Below are positions 1-7,817 of a stretch of 16,711 nucleotides of DNA, one piece after another. Position numbers and translations under genes: made by a program. The notes beneath the pieces were generated by a model. The model did not search any database. It saw nothing but the letters and a program-made list of their open reading frames with translations, and was not told the DNA's origin. The DNA lies in contig CAZRFE010000050.1 of NCBI GenBank assembly GCA_964599565.1, forward strand, positions 1 to 16,711, read 5' to 3'. Position 1 is the first letter of the stretch; each line of letters begins with the position of its first letter. This DNA is from JAJUFS01 sp964599565. Lineage in GTDB: Bacteria > Pseudomonadota > Gammaproteobacteria > Natronospirales > JAJUFS01.

Positions 1-79
1 CGGCTTCCATGCGTGCGCATTGCGCGCTCACCCATTACCATGGCACGCATTCTCGAAGAACGCCGAATGACTCACGTCC

Positions 80-85
80 GGGGGG
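80..85 (+). promoter_or_regulatory. Ribosome binding site deciding a GTG start
   Basis: A run of six G (80-85) can pair with the UCCUCC anti-Shine-Dalgarno using two G-U wobbles. It sits seven bases before GTG at 93. No comparable site precedes the in-frame ATG at 135 or GTG at 132, so 93 is chosen as the start of the next gene. The opposing argument is that DUF4286 domains usually begin within a few residues of the conserved YEV motif, which would favour 132/135. Confidence 0.4.
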
Positions 86-92
86 ACAACCT

Positions 93-1493
93 GTGAATCC
101 GCTCGCCATTCTGCGCCGCACGCGCCAGCCGGTGATGTACGAGGTGCGCCTGGAAGTCGACGCTGCCATCGCCGACGAGTTCGACGACTGGCTGCTGCTT
201 CATGTGCGCGAGATGCTGGCGTTGCCCGGCTTCCAGGCAGCAACGGTGTATCGCGGCCGCGAGCTGGCCGAGTCCGGCCGCGCGCTTCGCCTGGTCGCGT
301 ACGAAGTGCGCGGGCAGCGCGAGCTGAAGAGCTACCTGCACGCGTATGCACCGCGCATGCAGAAGGACGGCGTGACGCGTTTCGGCAAGCAGTTCACGGC
401 GTCGCGCCGCACGCAGCCGGCGGCGGATTACGTGCTCCCCGAAGGTTTTGCGATGCTGTTCGATCGCAATGCGATCTCCGGCGGGCTGCCGGTCTGCAGC
501 AACTGCCTTGAACCGGTGACGGGCCGCTTCTGCTCGAACTGCGGGCAGGAAGACCGCACCGTGATGCTCTCGCTCGGCGAGCTCATCTACGACGTGATCG
601 GCGATGTGTTCAATTTCGATTCACGCGTGTTCCGCACGCTGCGCCCGCTGCTCTTTCGTCCCGGCTGGCTGACGGCGGAATTCGTGCGCGGGCGGCGCCA
701 GCGGTACCTGCCACCGGTGCGCATGTACATCTTCATCAGCCTGGTGTTCTTCTTCGTCGCCGCAATCATGGCGGACGGCGAATTCGACGAGGACGCGGCA
801 GACGCCGACAGCACCGAGGAAGAACTTTCACCCGAACAGCGCGCCGAAGCCGAACGCGGCCTGCGCGAAGCCGAAACGGAACTCGGGCTGCCGCCCGGCA
901 CGCTCCAGTCGACGCTGCCCGGGAAGAAGAAGGAATCCGCGGCGTCGGATGAAAAGGCGCCAGCGGAAGAAGACGACGCGCGCGATCGCGATGAAAACAT
1001 CAATGTTTCTCTCGGCGGTTTCGGCACCGAGGCATTCGAGGAGCGGCTGGAGCGCGGTGCGCGCGCGGTGAAGGATGATCCGCAGGCGTTCGTGAAGGAA
1101 CTGCTGCAGCAGATCCCGACGGCGATGTTCGTGTTCCTGCCGCTGCTCGCGATGGTGCTGAAGATGCTTTACGTCGGCAGCGGGCGCTACTACGTCGAGC
1201 ACCTGATCTTCACGCTGCACTTCCACTCCGCGGTGTTCGTGCTGCTCCTGCTCTGGCTGCTGTTCGGCGAACTCGCCCTGGTGTGGCCCGTGCTTGATCC
1301 GCTTTCCGGCTGGGTCACCGCGGCACTTTGGCTTTACCTGCCCTTTCACCTGTACAAGTCGATGCGCTGCGTGTACAGCCAGGGGCGTTTCGTGACAATC
1401 CTGAAATTCACGCTGCTCGCGTTCGCGTATTTCATCGCGATCGTCTTGATGTTCGTGATGACGCTGCTTTACACGCTCTACCTGCAATCCTGA
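93..1493 (+). CDS. DUF4286 - zinc ribbon - DUF3667 membrane protein
   Basis: Function unknown; 466 residues from the GTG at 93. Residues about 15-105 match DUF4286 (MYEVRLEVD start, LALPGFQ core), a small soluble ferredoxin-like domain. A CxxC-x8-CxxC zinc ribbon follows (C135, C138, C147, C150; CSNC...CSNCGQ), then the DUF3667 signature with LRPLLFRPGW and an RGRRQRYLPPVRMYIF stretch entering the first membrane helix (about 211-226). A long acidic, lysine/glutamate-rich linker (about 228-305) separates it from four further hydrophobic helices (about 343-360, 370-392, 405-420, 433-460). DUF3667 proteins are usually shorter and without DUF4286, so this is a fusion. The gene is followed after 11 bases by the DUF4399 gene, whose Shine-Dalgarno overlaps this stop codon, so the two are probably cotranscribed. 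Domain calls are by motif recognition; the start is uncertain (alternatives 132 and 135; the frame is open to 9). Confidence 0.85.
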   Translation: MNPLAILRRTRQPVMYEVRLEVDAAIADEFDDWLLLHVREMLALPGFQAATVYRGRELAESGRALRLVAYEVRGQRELKSYLHAYAPRMQKDGVTRFGKQFTASRRTQPAADYVLPEGFAMLFDRNAISGGLPVCSNCLEPVTGRFCSNCGQEDRTVMLSLGELIYDVIGDVFNFDSRVFRTLRPLLFRPGWLTAEFVRGRRQRYLPPVRMYIFISLVFFFVAAIMADGEFDEDAADADSTEEELSPEQRAEAERGLREAETELGLPPGTLQSTLPGKKKESAASDEKAPAEEDDARDRDENINVSLGGFGTEAFEERLERGARAVKDDPQAFVKELLQQIPTAMFVFLPLLAMVLKMLYVGSGRYYVEHLIFTLHFHSAVFVLLLLWLLFGELALVWPVLDPLSGWVTAALWLYLPFHLYKSMRCVYSQGRFVTILKFTLLAFAYFIAIVLMFVMTLLYTLYLQS

Positions 1494-1504
1494 GGAGAAA
1501 CCGC

Positions 1505-1903
1505 ATGAAAAGAATGTCGCTGATGCTGATCCTTGCCGGGCTCGCGCTCACCGCGCTTGCCGGCGATGCACCGGAACTTTATTTCGTTTCGCCCGCGGAC
1601 GGCGCAACGCTGAAGAGTCCCGTGCGCGTTGTGTTCGGACTGCGCGGCATGGGTGTTGCGCCCGCCGGCGTGGACCGCGATAACACGGGACATCATCATC
1701 TTGTCATCGACGCGCCGCTGCCGCCCGCGGGCAAGCCGATTCCTGCGGACGACCATTACCGGCACTTCGGCGGCGGCCAGACGGAAGCGGTGATCGAACT
1801 CGCACCGGGTACGCACACGCTGCAGCTGGTTCTTGGCGATCACCTGCATGTGCCGTTCGAACCGATGGTGGTGTCGGAGAAGATAACGATCACGGTCGAA
1901 TGA
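1505..1903 (+). CDS. DUF4399 family periplasmic protein
   Basis: A 132-residue protein with an N-terminal signal peptide (MKRM start, hydrophobic to residue 18, likely cleavage after ALAG at 20). The rest fits DUF4399 throughout: an SPADGATLKSPV strand near the start, VVFGLRGMGVAPAG, DNTGHHHLVID, a PIPADDHYRHFGGGQTE segment and a C-terminal GTHTLQLVLGDHLHVPFEP stretch. It has eight histidines (63-65, 84, 87, 104, 113, 115), all at positions typical of the family, which suggests metal binding but no activity is established. GAGGAG at 1492-1497 gives a good Shine-Dalgarno eight bases before the ATG and overlaps the upstream TGA, indicating translational coupling. A rho-independent terminator follows directly. 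An in-frame upstream extension to 1328 overlaps the previous gene and lacks the signal peptide, so it was not used. Confidence 0.93.
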   Translation: MKRMSLMLILAGLALTALAGDAPELYFVSPADGATLKSPVRVVFGLRGMGVAPAGVDRDNTGHHHLVIDAPLPPAGKPIPADDHYRHFGGGQTEAVIELAPGTHTLQLVLGDHLHVPFEPMVVSEKITITVE

Positions 1904-1929
1904 GCGGCCGGAAGGACGTGACGGACAAA

Positions 1930-1953
1930 GCCGGGAACCTTCCCGGCTTTTTT
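1930..1953 (+). terminator. Rho-independent terminator after the DUF4399 gene
   Basis: GCCGGGA (1930-1936) pairs with TCCCGGC (1941-1947) around a four-base loop and is followed by six T (1948-1953). It lies 26 bases after the DUF4399 stop and 2 bases from the stop of the converging MFS gene. On the minus strand the trailing T-run is short (CTTTGT), so it is mainly a plus-strand terminator. Confidence 0.85.
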
Positions 1954-1955
1954 CG

Positions 1956-3230
1956 TCACTCGCTCTTCATTTGCGCATCTTCCTCGCCCAGTTCCCGCAC
2001 CTGCTCGAAATCCGCGCGCGGATCCATCGTGTTGATGACGGGCGATGCGGTGGTGGGCACTGCCACGAACGGTTCCTGCGCTTCGACAGGTACGGGTTCT
2101 TCCTCGCGCCGGAAGTATGCGACGACGCCGAAGACGAGCCCGACACCGGCGATGAACAGGAACAGGCCGCGCGGGCCGACGAGATACACAAGGCCGGACG
2201 CGCCGATCGGCCCGAGTGCCGCACCGAGCCCGTACAGCATGATCAGCGCCGCGGAAACGGTGACGACCTGGTTCGCCTCGAAGTGATCATGCGTGTGCGC
2301 AACCGCGACGGGATACGACGTGAACAGCACGCCGCCAAACACGAGCGCGGTGACGTAGAGCAGCAGCGGATACTCCGTGCCGACGGAAAGCAGCGCGACG
2401 CTCATGAGCGAGGCGAGGATGGTCATCGTGGCGAGCACGGTGCGGCGGTCGACGCGATCGGAAATCATGCCGACGGGATACTGCATCAGCAGGCCGCCGA
2501 GAATCGCGGTGGCCATGAAGATCGCGATCTGCGAAATGTCGAGCCCGATGTTGCGCGCGTACAGCGGCGCGAGCGCGTAGAACGAGCCGTTCATGAATCC
2601 CGCGACAAGCACGCCGACGATGCCGAACGGTGCGGTCTTGTAAAGCCGCGACCAGTTGAAGCGCACCGGCTCGAGCGGCGCGGGATGCATGGTGCGCGTG
2701 AGCGAGACCGGCAGCAGGCACAGCGCGAACAGGATGCCGATGACGAAGAAGTGCAGCGGGTCGTCCACCGGCGCGATGTTGAGCATGAACTGTCCGCTGC
2801 CCGTGCCGAGATAGCTCACGACCATGTACACGGAGAACACCCGGCCGCGGAACTCGCGCGGCGAGCGTTCGTTCAGCCAGCTCTCGACGACCATGTACAT
2901 GCCCATCATGCAGATGCCGGTGAGCACGCGCGCCGGCAGCCAGAACCATGCGGTGACGAAGATGCCCTGCAGCAGCACGTTCGCGCAGTTGACGGCGGCG
3001 AACACCGCGAACGCGCGGATGTGCCCCACGCGCTGCATGACGCGCGGACACACCCACGCCCCGGCGACAAGGCCCGCGTAGAAGCCCGCCATCACGAGAC
3101 CGATCAGCCAGTCCTCCGCGCCCGCCACTTTCAGGCGCAGCGACAGGAACGTGCCGAGATGCCCGCTGCCGAGCATCAGCGTGAGCATGGCGAGAAAAAG
3201 TGCGAACAGGGAAAGCAGTGTCTGGCGCAT
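1956..3230 (-). CDS. MFS transporter, YcaD-like
   Basis: A 424-residue major facilitator with about 12 hydrophobic helices beginning at residue 3 (MRQTLLSLFALFLAML). It resembles E. coli YcaD along its length: MVVESWLNERSPREFRGRV after helix 4, YLGTGSGQ in helix 5, an MFS motif A copy GMISDRVDRRTVL between helices 8 and 9, and VLFTSYPVAVAH in helix 10. It is an inner-membrane permease; the substrate is unknown for this family. A charged cytoplasmic tail of about 50 residues (RREEEPVPV... to the end) is longer than in YcaD. The ATG at 3230 is preferred because it places helix 1 at the N terminus; GTG at 3236 would add two residues and the frame stays open to 3392 without membrane-protein character. 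The Shine-Dalgarno is weak. A TTGACA element lies about 70 bases upstream, divergent from the PAS-GGDEF-EAL gene. Confidence 0.92.
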   Translation of the reverse strand: MRQTLLSLFALFLAMLTLMLGSGHLGTFLSLRLKVAGAEDWLIGLVMAGFYAGLVAGAWVCPRVMQRVGHIRAFAVFAAVNCANVLLQGIFVTAWFWLPARVLTGICMMGMYMVVESWLNERSPREFRGRVFSVYMVVSYLGTGSGQFMLNIAPVDDPLHFFVIGILFALCLLPVSLTRTMHPAPLEPVRFNWSRLYKTAPFGIVGVLVAGFMNGSFYALAPLYARNIGLDISQIAIFMATAILGGLLMQYPVGMISDRVDRRTVLATMTILASLMSVALLSVGTEYPLLLYVTALVFGGVLFTSYPVAVAHTHDHFEANQVVTVSAALIMLYGLGAALGPIGASGLVYLVGPRGLFLFIAGVGLVFGVVAYFRREEEPVPVEAQEPFVAVPTTASPVINTMDPRADFEQVRELGEEDAQMKSE

Positions 3231-3277
3231 TGCCACAGGGTAGCGAATCCGCTGCCCGTTCCAAAGGTGGCGAACCG

Positions 3278-3307
3278 GGTATCTGCGGGCTTCCTGTACA
3301 ATGTCAA
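3278..3307 (-). promoter_or_regulatory. Candidate sigma-70 promoter for the MFS gene
   Basis: On the minus strand there is a perfect -35 TTGACA (3307-3302), an 18-base spacer and a weak -10 GATACC (3283-3278). This would give a leader of about 40 bases before the MFS ATG. On the plus strand the same DNA holds TACAAT (3297-3302), a good -10 for the PAS-GGDEF-EAL gene but without a matching -35. Assignment is by eye only. Confidence 0.35.
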
Positions 3308-3372
3308 ATGAATGAACGCGGCCACAGCCGCGCACTGGCACGGACGCGGCAAACTTTTCACGCAGGCCGCCG

Positions 3373-6195
3373 ATGCACGAGTTCGGTCCCAACGCGGAAG
3401 ACGAAACGCACTATCGCGTGCTGTTCCGGCATGCCGTCGAAGGTCTGTACCGCAGTTCCGCGGACGGACATTTTCTCGAGGTGAACCCCGCGCTTGCGCG
3501 CATGCTCGGACATGCCACGCCCGAAGCGCTGCTCGCCGCCATCAGTCACATCGGTGTCGATTTCTATGTCGAGCCCGGACGGCGCGCCGAGCTTCTGCGC
3601 CGCCTGCTCGCCGAGGGCCGGCTGGAAAACGCCGTCTCCGAGGTGCGCTGCGCGGACGGCTCGACCACCTGGGTCAGCGAGAACGCGCACGCCATCCGCG
3701 TGAACGGCGCGCTTGCCTGCATTCACGGCAGTTTCGTCGATGTTTCCGCGCGCCGCCGCGCGGAAGTTGCGTTGCAGGCATCGGAGGCGAAGTACCGCAC
3801 GCTGGTGGAACACATCCAGGACGGCGTGTTCCTGATGACAGGCGGCGTGTACCAGTACGTGAACGATGGGTTCGCGGACATGCTCGGTTACACGCGCGAC
3901 GAGATGCTCGGCATGAACTACATGCAGATCGTCGCGCCCGAGGACATGCCCGCGCAGGAAGAGCGCCGCCGCCGCCGGCAGTCGGGCTTTCGCGATACGC
4001 ACGAGTTCGAGATCAACCTGCTGCACAAGGATGGCCGCACGCGCGTGCTCGCCGCGGTGCGCGTCGGCGCAGTGGATACCGACACGGGCATGGCGACGAT
4101 CGGCACCGTGCGCAATCTCACCGCGGAGCGCGAAGCCGAGCGGCGCTATCGCAGCCTCTTCGAGCATTCCGTCGAAGGCATTTTCCAGAGCACGGCCGAA
4201 GGACGCTTCACGGCGGCGAATCCTGCGCTCGCCGAACTGCTCGGCTACGCCTCGCCCGAGGCATTGATGCGTGAAGTGCGCAGCATCGCAGATGAAATCT
4301 ACGACGATCCCGCGGAGCGCGCGCGGGTCGCGCGGCTGCTCGAGACGCAGGGCGAGTTGCGCGGCCACGAGGTGCGCGTGCGCCGCCGCGACGGGCATCG
4401 CATCTGGGTGTCGGAAAACACGCGCGTGCGACGGCATCCCGACGGCAGCGTGCTGTGCTACGAAGGCACGCTCGTCGACATCACGGCGCGCAAGTCCACG
4501 GAGTTCGCGCTGCAGCAGTCGGAGCGGCGCTACCGCACGCTGGTCGATCACAGCCAGGTCGGCGTGTTCATGAGCCGGCGCGGAACGTACGTGTACGTGA
4601 ACCGCGCGATGGCCGCGATGCTCGGCTACGAGGAACACGAACTCATCGGCGCGAGCTACCGGCAGCTCTGCGCGCCGGAAGACCTTTCCGCCGCCGACGA
4701 ACGTTTCGAGAGCCGGCAGCGCGGCGAGGACGTGCCGTCAACCCATGAAGCGCGGCTGCTGCATCGAAACGGTGTCACGCGCCTCATCGCGACCATCAGC
4801 GCGGGACCTGTCGAACAGGACGGCGAGATGCTGACGATGGGCACGGTGCGCGACATCACCGAGCAGAAGCGCATCGAGCGGCAGTTGCGGCACAACGCCA
4901 CGCACGATCCGCTCACCGGCATGCCGAACCGCGTGCTGTTCGTCGAGCGCCTGCGAAAGGCGATGACGTACGCGCTCGGCCGCGGCGGACCTTCCTACGC
5001 CGTGCTGTTTCTCGATCTCGACGGCTTCAAGGTCGTGAACGACAGTCTCGGGCACGCGGCGGGCGACCAGTTGCTGATGGAAGTCGCGCAGCGGCTGCGC
5101 GCGTGCCTTCGCCCGTGGGACACCGTCGCGCGTCACGGCGGCGACGAGTTCACCGTGCTCGTCGAGCAGATCAACGGCGTGGACGACGCCGTCGATGTCG
5201 CACGGCGCATCCAGCGCGAGCTGTCCGCGCCGGTGCGTCTTGGCGATCACGAGGTGTTCTCGAACGTGAGCATCGGCATCGCGCCCGCGAACGCGGAATA
5301 CCACAGCACGGAAGAAATCCTGCGCGACGCGGACACCGCGATGTATCGCGCGAAGGCGCGCGGCAAGGCAGGCTACGTGGTGTTCGATTCCACCATGCAC
5401 GAGATCGCGCGCCAGCGGCTGCAGCTGGAAACGGAACTGCGCCAGGCGCTGGAACGCAACGAGTTCGTGCCGCACTTCCAGCCGTTGATGGATCTCGGCA
5501 GCGGCAGGCTGATCGGTTTCGAGGCGCTGCTGCGCTGGCAACACCCGGAACGCGGCCTGCTGGCGCCGGCGGAGTTCCTGCCGGTCGCGGAGGAAACGGG
5601 ACTCATCGTTCCGCTTGGCTGGTGGATGATGGAATCGGCGTGTCTCGCGTTCGCGCGCTGGCAGGACGAGTTCGCCGCAATCCGCAAGCTGGGCATGAGC
5701 GTGAACATCGCGGACCGGCAGTTCTCGCATCCCGACCTGCTCTCGCAGGTTGCGCGCGCATTGAGAAACAGCGGGCTCACATCGAACGCGCTGCATCTTG
5801 AGATCACCGAAACGGTGTTCATGGAAAATCCCGTCGCCGCCGGCCAGCGGCTGGAAGAACTGCACGCCTTCGGTGTGGAACTGCACATGGACGATTTCGG
5901 CACGGGTTATTCATCGCTCAGTCACCTGAGCCGCTATCCGCTCGACACGCTCAAGATCGATCGCGCGTTCGTGTGCGACATGCTGCACAACCCGGCGCAT
6001 CTTGCGATCGTGAAGACCATCGTGCAGCTGTGCCGCGATCTCGGCCTGAAGACCATCGCGGAAGGCATCGAGAACCGCGAGCAGCTGCGCGCGCTGCGCA
6101 AGCTCCGCTGCGACGGCGGACAGGGAACGTATTTCTCCGCGGCGCTGCCGGAAGCGGACGTGCTTGAAATGCTGCGCAGGGGAAAGTGGAAATGA
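3373..6195 (+). CDS. PAS(x4)-GGDEF-EAL protein, c-di-GMP synthesis/breakdown
   Basis: A 940-residue soluble sensor-effector controlling c-di-GMP. Four PAS domains lie at about 14-126, 141-250, 259-372 and 387-497; 1 and 3 resemble each other (VEG, NPALA, PEAL, WVSEN), as do 2 and 4 (YRTLV, GVF, YVN, MLGY, APED, LLH), so a PAS pair was duplicated. The diguanylate cyclase domain (about 508-670) has LDLDGFKVVND, an intact GGDEF (589-593) and an inhibitory RxxD site (RPWD, 580-583) five residues upstream. The phosphodiesterase domain (about 685-935) keeps EALLRW (717-722), VN in SVNIADRQF, LEITE, DDFGTGYSSL (840-849), LKID and AEGIE, so both activities look possible. No membrane helix or signal peptide is visible, so it should be cytoplasmic. 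The ATG at 3373 has only a weak AGG upstream. It shares a bidirectional terminator with the next, opposing gene. The signal sensed by the PAS domains cannot be told. Confidence 0.96.
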   Translation: MHEFGPNAEDETHYRVLFRHAVEGLYRSSADGHFLEVNPALARMLGHATPEALLAAISHIGVDFYVEPGRRAELLRRLLAEGRLENAVSEVRCADGSTTWVSENAHAIRVNGALACIHGSFVDVSARRRAEVALQASEAKYRTLVEHIQDGVFLMTGGVYQYVNDGFADMLGYTRDEMLGMNYMQIVAPEDMPAQEERRRRRQSGFRDTHEFEINLLHKDGRTRVLAAVRVGAVDTDTGMATIGTVRNLTAEREAERRYRSLFEHSVEGIFQSTAEGRFTAANPALAELLGYASPEALMREVRSIADEIYDDPAERARVARLLETQGELRGHEVRVRRRDGHRIWVSENTRVRRHPDGSVLCYEGTLVDITARKSTEFALQQSERRYRTLVDHSQVGVFMSRRGTYVYVNRAMAAMLGYEEHELIGASYRQLCAPEDLSAADERFESRQRGEDVPSTHEARLLHRNGVTRLIATISAGPVEQDGEMLTMGTVRDITEQKRIERQLRHNATHDPLTGMPNRVLFVERLRKAMTYALGRGGPSYAVLFLDLDGFKVVNDSLGHAAGDQLLMEVAQRLRACLRPWDTVARHGGDEFTVLVEQINGVDDAVDVARRIQRELSAPVRLGDHEVFSNVSIGIAPANAEYHSTEEILRDADTAMYRAKARGKAGYVVFDSTMHEIARQRLQLETELRQALERNEFVPHFQPLMDLGSGRLIGFEALLRWQHPERGLLAPAEFLPVAEETGLIVPLGWWMMESACLAFARWQDEFAAIRKLGMSVNIADRQFSHPDLLSQVARALRNSGLTSNALHLEITETVFMENPVAAGQRLEELHAFGVELHMDDFGTGYSSLSHLSRYPLDTLKIDRAFVCDMLHNPAHLAIVKTIVQLCRDLGLKTIAEGIENREQLRALRKLRCDGGQGTYFSAALPEADVLEMLRRGKWK

Positions 6196-6208
6196 CAGCG
6201 ACGCGCAG

Positions 6209-6238
6209 AAAAAAAAGGCCGCCCGGAGGCGGCCTCTT
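6209..6238 (-). terminator. Bidirectional rho-independent terminator
   Basis: AGGCCGCC (6216-6223) pairs with GGCGGCCT (6228-6235) around a CGGA loop. Eight A (6209-6216) on the left become a strong T-run for minus-strand transcripts of the deiminase gene, whose stop is 20 bases away; on the plus strand the hairpin is followed by only CTTTC and would end the PAS-GGDEF-EAL transcript less efficiently. Confidence 0.88.
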
Positions 6239-6254
6239 TCATCGCGGCGATACC

Positions 6255-7559
6255 TCAGAGCACTGATGGTACCTGCTGCGTGATGCAGTGCATGCCGCCA
6301 CCGCCCACGGTCAGCGCGTCGTTCTCGACCTGCACGATCTTCCGGCCGGGGAACTGCGCTTCCATGAATTCCTTGAACACTGCGTCCTTGGTTCTCAGGT
6401 TCTCGCTGCGTCCTTCCTTCCAGAGCTTCGGTATCAGGATCACGTCGTTGGTGATGACGTAGTTCATGTAGCTCGCGGCGAGCACGAACTTGATCGGCGA
6501 GCCGTCGGTCGGAAAGTGCTCGATGCCCGCAAGCTCACTGAGAAATCCGTATGTAATGTCTTCCGGGTAAAGGTCGACCACGATCGGCTCCGGCGCAATC
6601 TCCGGCCGCAGTATCGTCAGCGAATGGCCGTCCTGGTCCGTCGCGTTCGACAGCACTTCGTACGCGGCTTCCAGCGCAAGATGTTCCTGGACGACGAACG
6701 GGTTGCCGCTCGCAAGTTCCGCCGTCGAGACCTGCGGCAGCAGGACGGTGCGATCGTCGAGCCAGGTCACGAGTTCATCGACATGCCACACGCCGACATT
6801 GAAGTGCGGCACACCATCGATGATCTTCGGGCTTTCCAGCACGGGATGCAGATCCACGCCGGAGTTCTCCGGCAGGAAGATGACCTTCTGCTGGTTGAAG
6901 ACGCGCTTCAGCTCTTCCTCGATTTCCGTTTTCGTCATGCCGGGATTGCTCATGGTGAGCGACTTCTCGACGACGAGCATGGTTCCCTTGCCATTGAAGT
7001 GGAAATTGCCGCCCTCCGCCACCAGCGGAGAACTTTCGACGGGAACGTTCAGCGCCGCTGCGATCCGGTGGGAGACGTCGTTGTCGATCTGGTAGATCGC
7101 ATTCGTTTCCGCCGTGTTGTAATCCTCCATGCGGTAGGCGTCGAAATCAAAATCGATGACCTTGTAGTTGCCGTTGCCGTCCTTCATGAACGTGCCGCCG
7201 GTATCGCGCACCCACAGGTCGCCGTGTTCGACGGCATGGAAATGAACACGCTCGTCGATGGCGTCCGCGGATACGCCCAGCGCCGCCAGCGCGTCGCGCA
7301 GCCTGTCGATGTCGCCATCCTCGTTGACGGCGTAGTGAACATGCACGGATGTGATCAGTTCCTTGATCATGTGCGCCTGCGTTTCAAGCATCGACCAATC
7401 GTGCTTGTAATCCACGGTGGGTGACGACAGCCACACGGCGGACTGCGACTCGAATTCCGCCGGCACGCGGAATTCTTCGGACTTCTTCCCGCTGTCATTG
7501 CAGCCGGCGAGCAACGCCAGCACGAATGCCAGGAGCAAACCTGTCTTTCTGTTGATCAT
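6255..7559 (-). CDS. Lipoprotein of the agmatine deiminase / PAD_porph family
   Basis: A 434-residue exported member of the guanidino-modifying superfamily that hydrolyses agmatine to N-carbamoylputrescine, or arginine residues to citrulline. The N terminus is a lipoprotein signal with lipobox LLAGC (C20, followed by Asn, compatible with outer-membrane sorting). Family motifs: LWVRDTGGTF (R118, D119), AEGGNFHFNGKGT (E182), GVWHVDE (H259, D261) and the C-terminal GGGGMHCITQQVP with the catalytic cysteine C425. Length matches the family plus the signal. The ATG at 7559 is chosen because it begins the lipoprotein signal; the frame is open to 7757 but that part looks non-coding. Typical agmatine deiminases are cytoplasmic, so the lipid anchor is unusual. 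Sampled 60-base lines inside it are 53-58% GC, below neighbouring genes. It lies between two c-di-GMP enzymes and is alone in its transcript. Agmatine versus peptidyl-arginine as substrate cannot be decided from sequence alone. Confidence 0.93.
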   Translation of the reverse strand: MINRKTGLLLAFVLALLAGCNDSGKKSEEFRVPAEFESQSAVWLSSPTVDYKHDWSMLETQAHMIKELITSVHVHYAVNEDGDIDRLRDALAALGVSADAIDERVHFHAVEHGDLWVRDTGGTFMKDGNGNYKVIDFDFDAYRMEDYNTAETNAIYQIDNDVSHRIAAALNVPVESSPLVAEGGNFHFNGKGTMLVVEKSLTMSNPGMTKTEIEEELKRVFNQQKVIFLPENSGVDLHPVLESPKIIDGVPHFNVGVWHVDELVTWLDDRTVLLPQVSTAELASGNPFVVQEHLALEAAYEVLSNATDQDGHSLTILRPEIAPEPIVVDLYPEDITYGFLSELAGIEHFPTDGSPIKFVLAASYMNYVITNDVILIPKLWKEGRSENLRTKDAVFKEFMEAQFPGRKIVQVENDALTVGGGGMHCITQQVPSVL

Positions 7560-7817
7560 GGAATTCAACCTGTTGATCGGGCGCTTTGAACCGGCCCGGT
7601 GGGAATAAGTGAGGCACGTGTGACGAATCCCGTGCCCGTCCTGCAAAGCGCGCACAGGATTCCGGCACGTCAAGGGTTGTGACATCGGGATGCGGCGGAG
7701 AAGGCGGCAGGACAACAATGAAATCGAAGGCACAGGCGCGATTCTGGGATTGCTCATCCCATCATTCGGTGACAGCCAGGCAGGGTGTTCAGTCGCGCAC
7801 GGACGGTGCGGATCCGG

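Noticed and set aside
1..92. Possible divergent minus-strand gene beginning near the left edge (ATGs around 10-40)
   Set aside because: Only a few codons are inside the window and no ribosome binding site at proper spacing is convincing, so nothing can be supported.
1971..3311. 446-codon open frame antisense to the MFS gene
   Set aside because: Composition is His/Arg/Glu-rich shadow coding without hydrophobic or domain pattern; the minus-strand frame is a clear MFS transporter.
5103..5801. Open plus-strand frame overlapping the GGDEF-EAL gene
   Set aside because: Arginine-rich frame-shifted copy of the real gene; no independent start or ribosome binding site.
4738..5886. 382-codon antisense frame in the GGDEF-EAL region
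   Set aside because: Shadow of the strongly conserved GGDEF and EAL sequence; no domain pattern.
7560..7817. 258-base gap searched for a small gene, RNA or promoter
   Set aside because: Only a weak 6-bp inverted repeat TGGGAT-N5-ATCCCA (7745-7761) and a minus-strand TTGACG without a matching -10 were found. No supported coding frame or RNA was seen.
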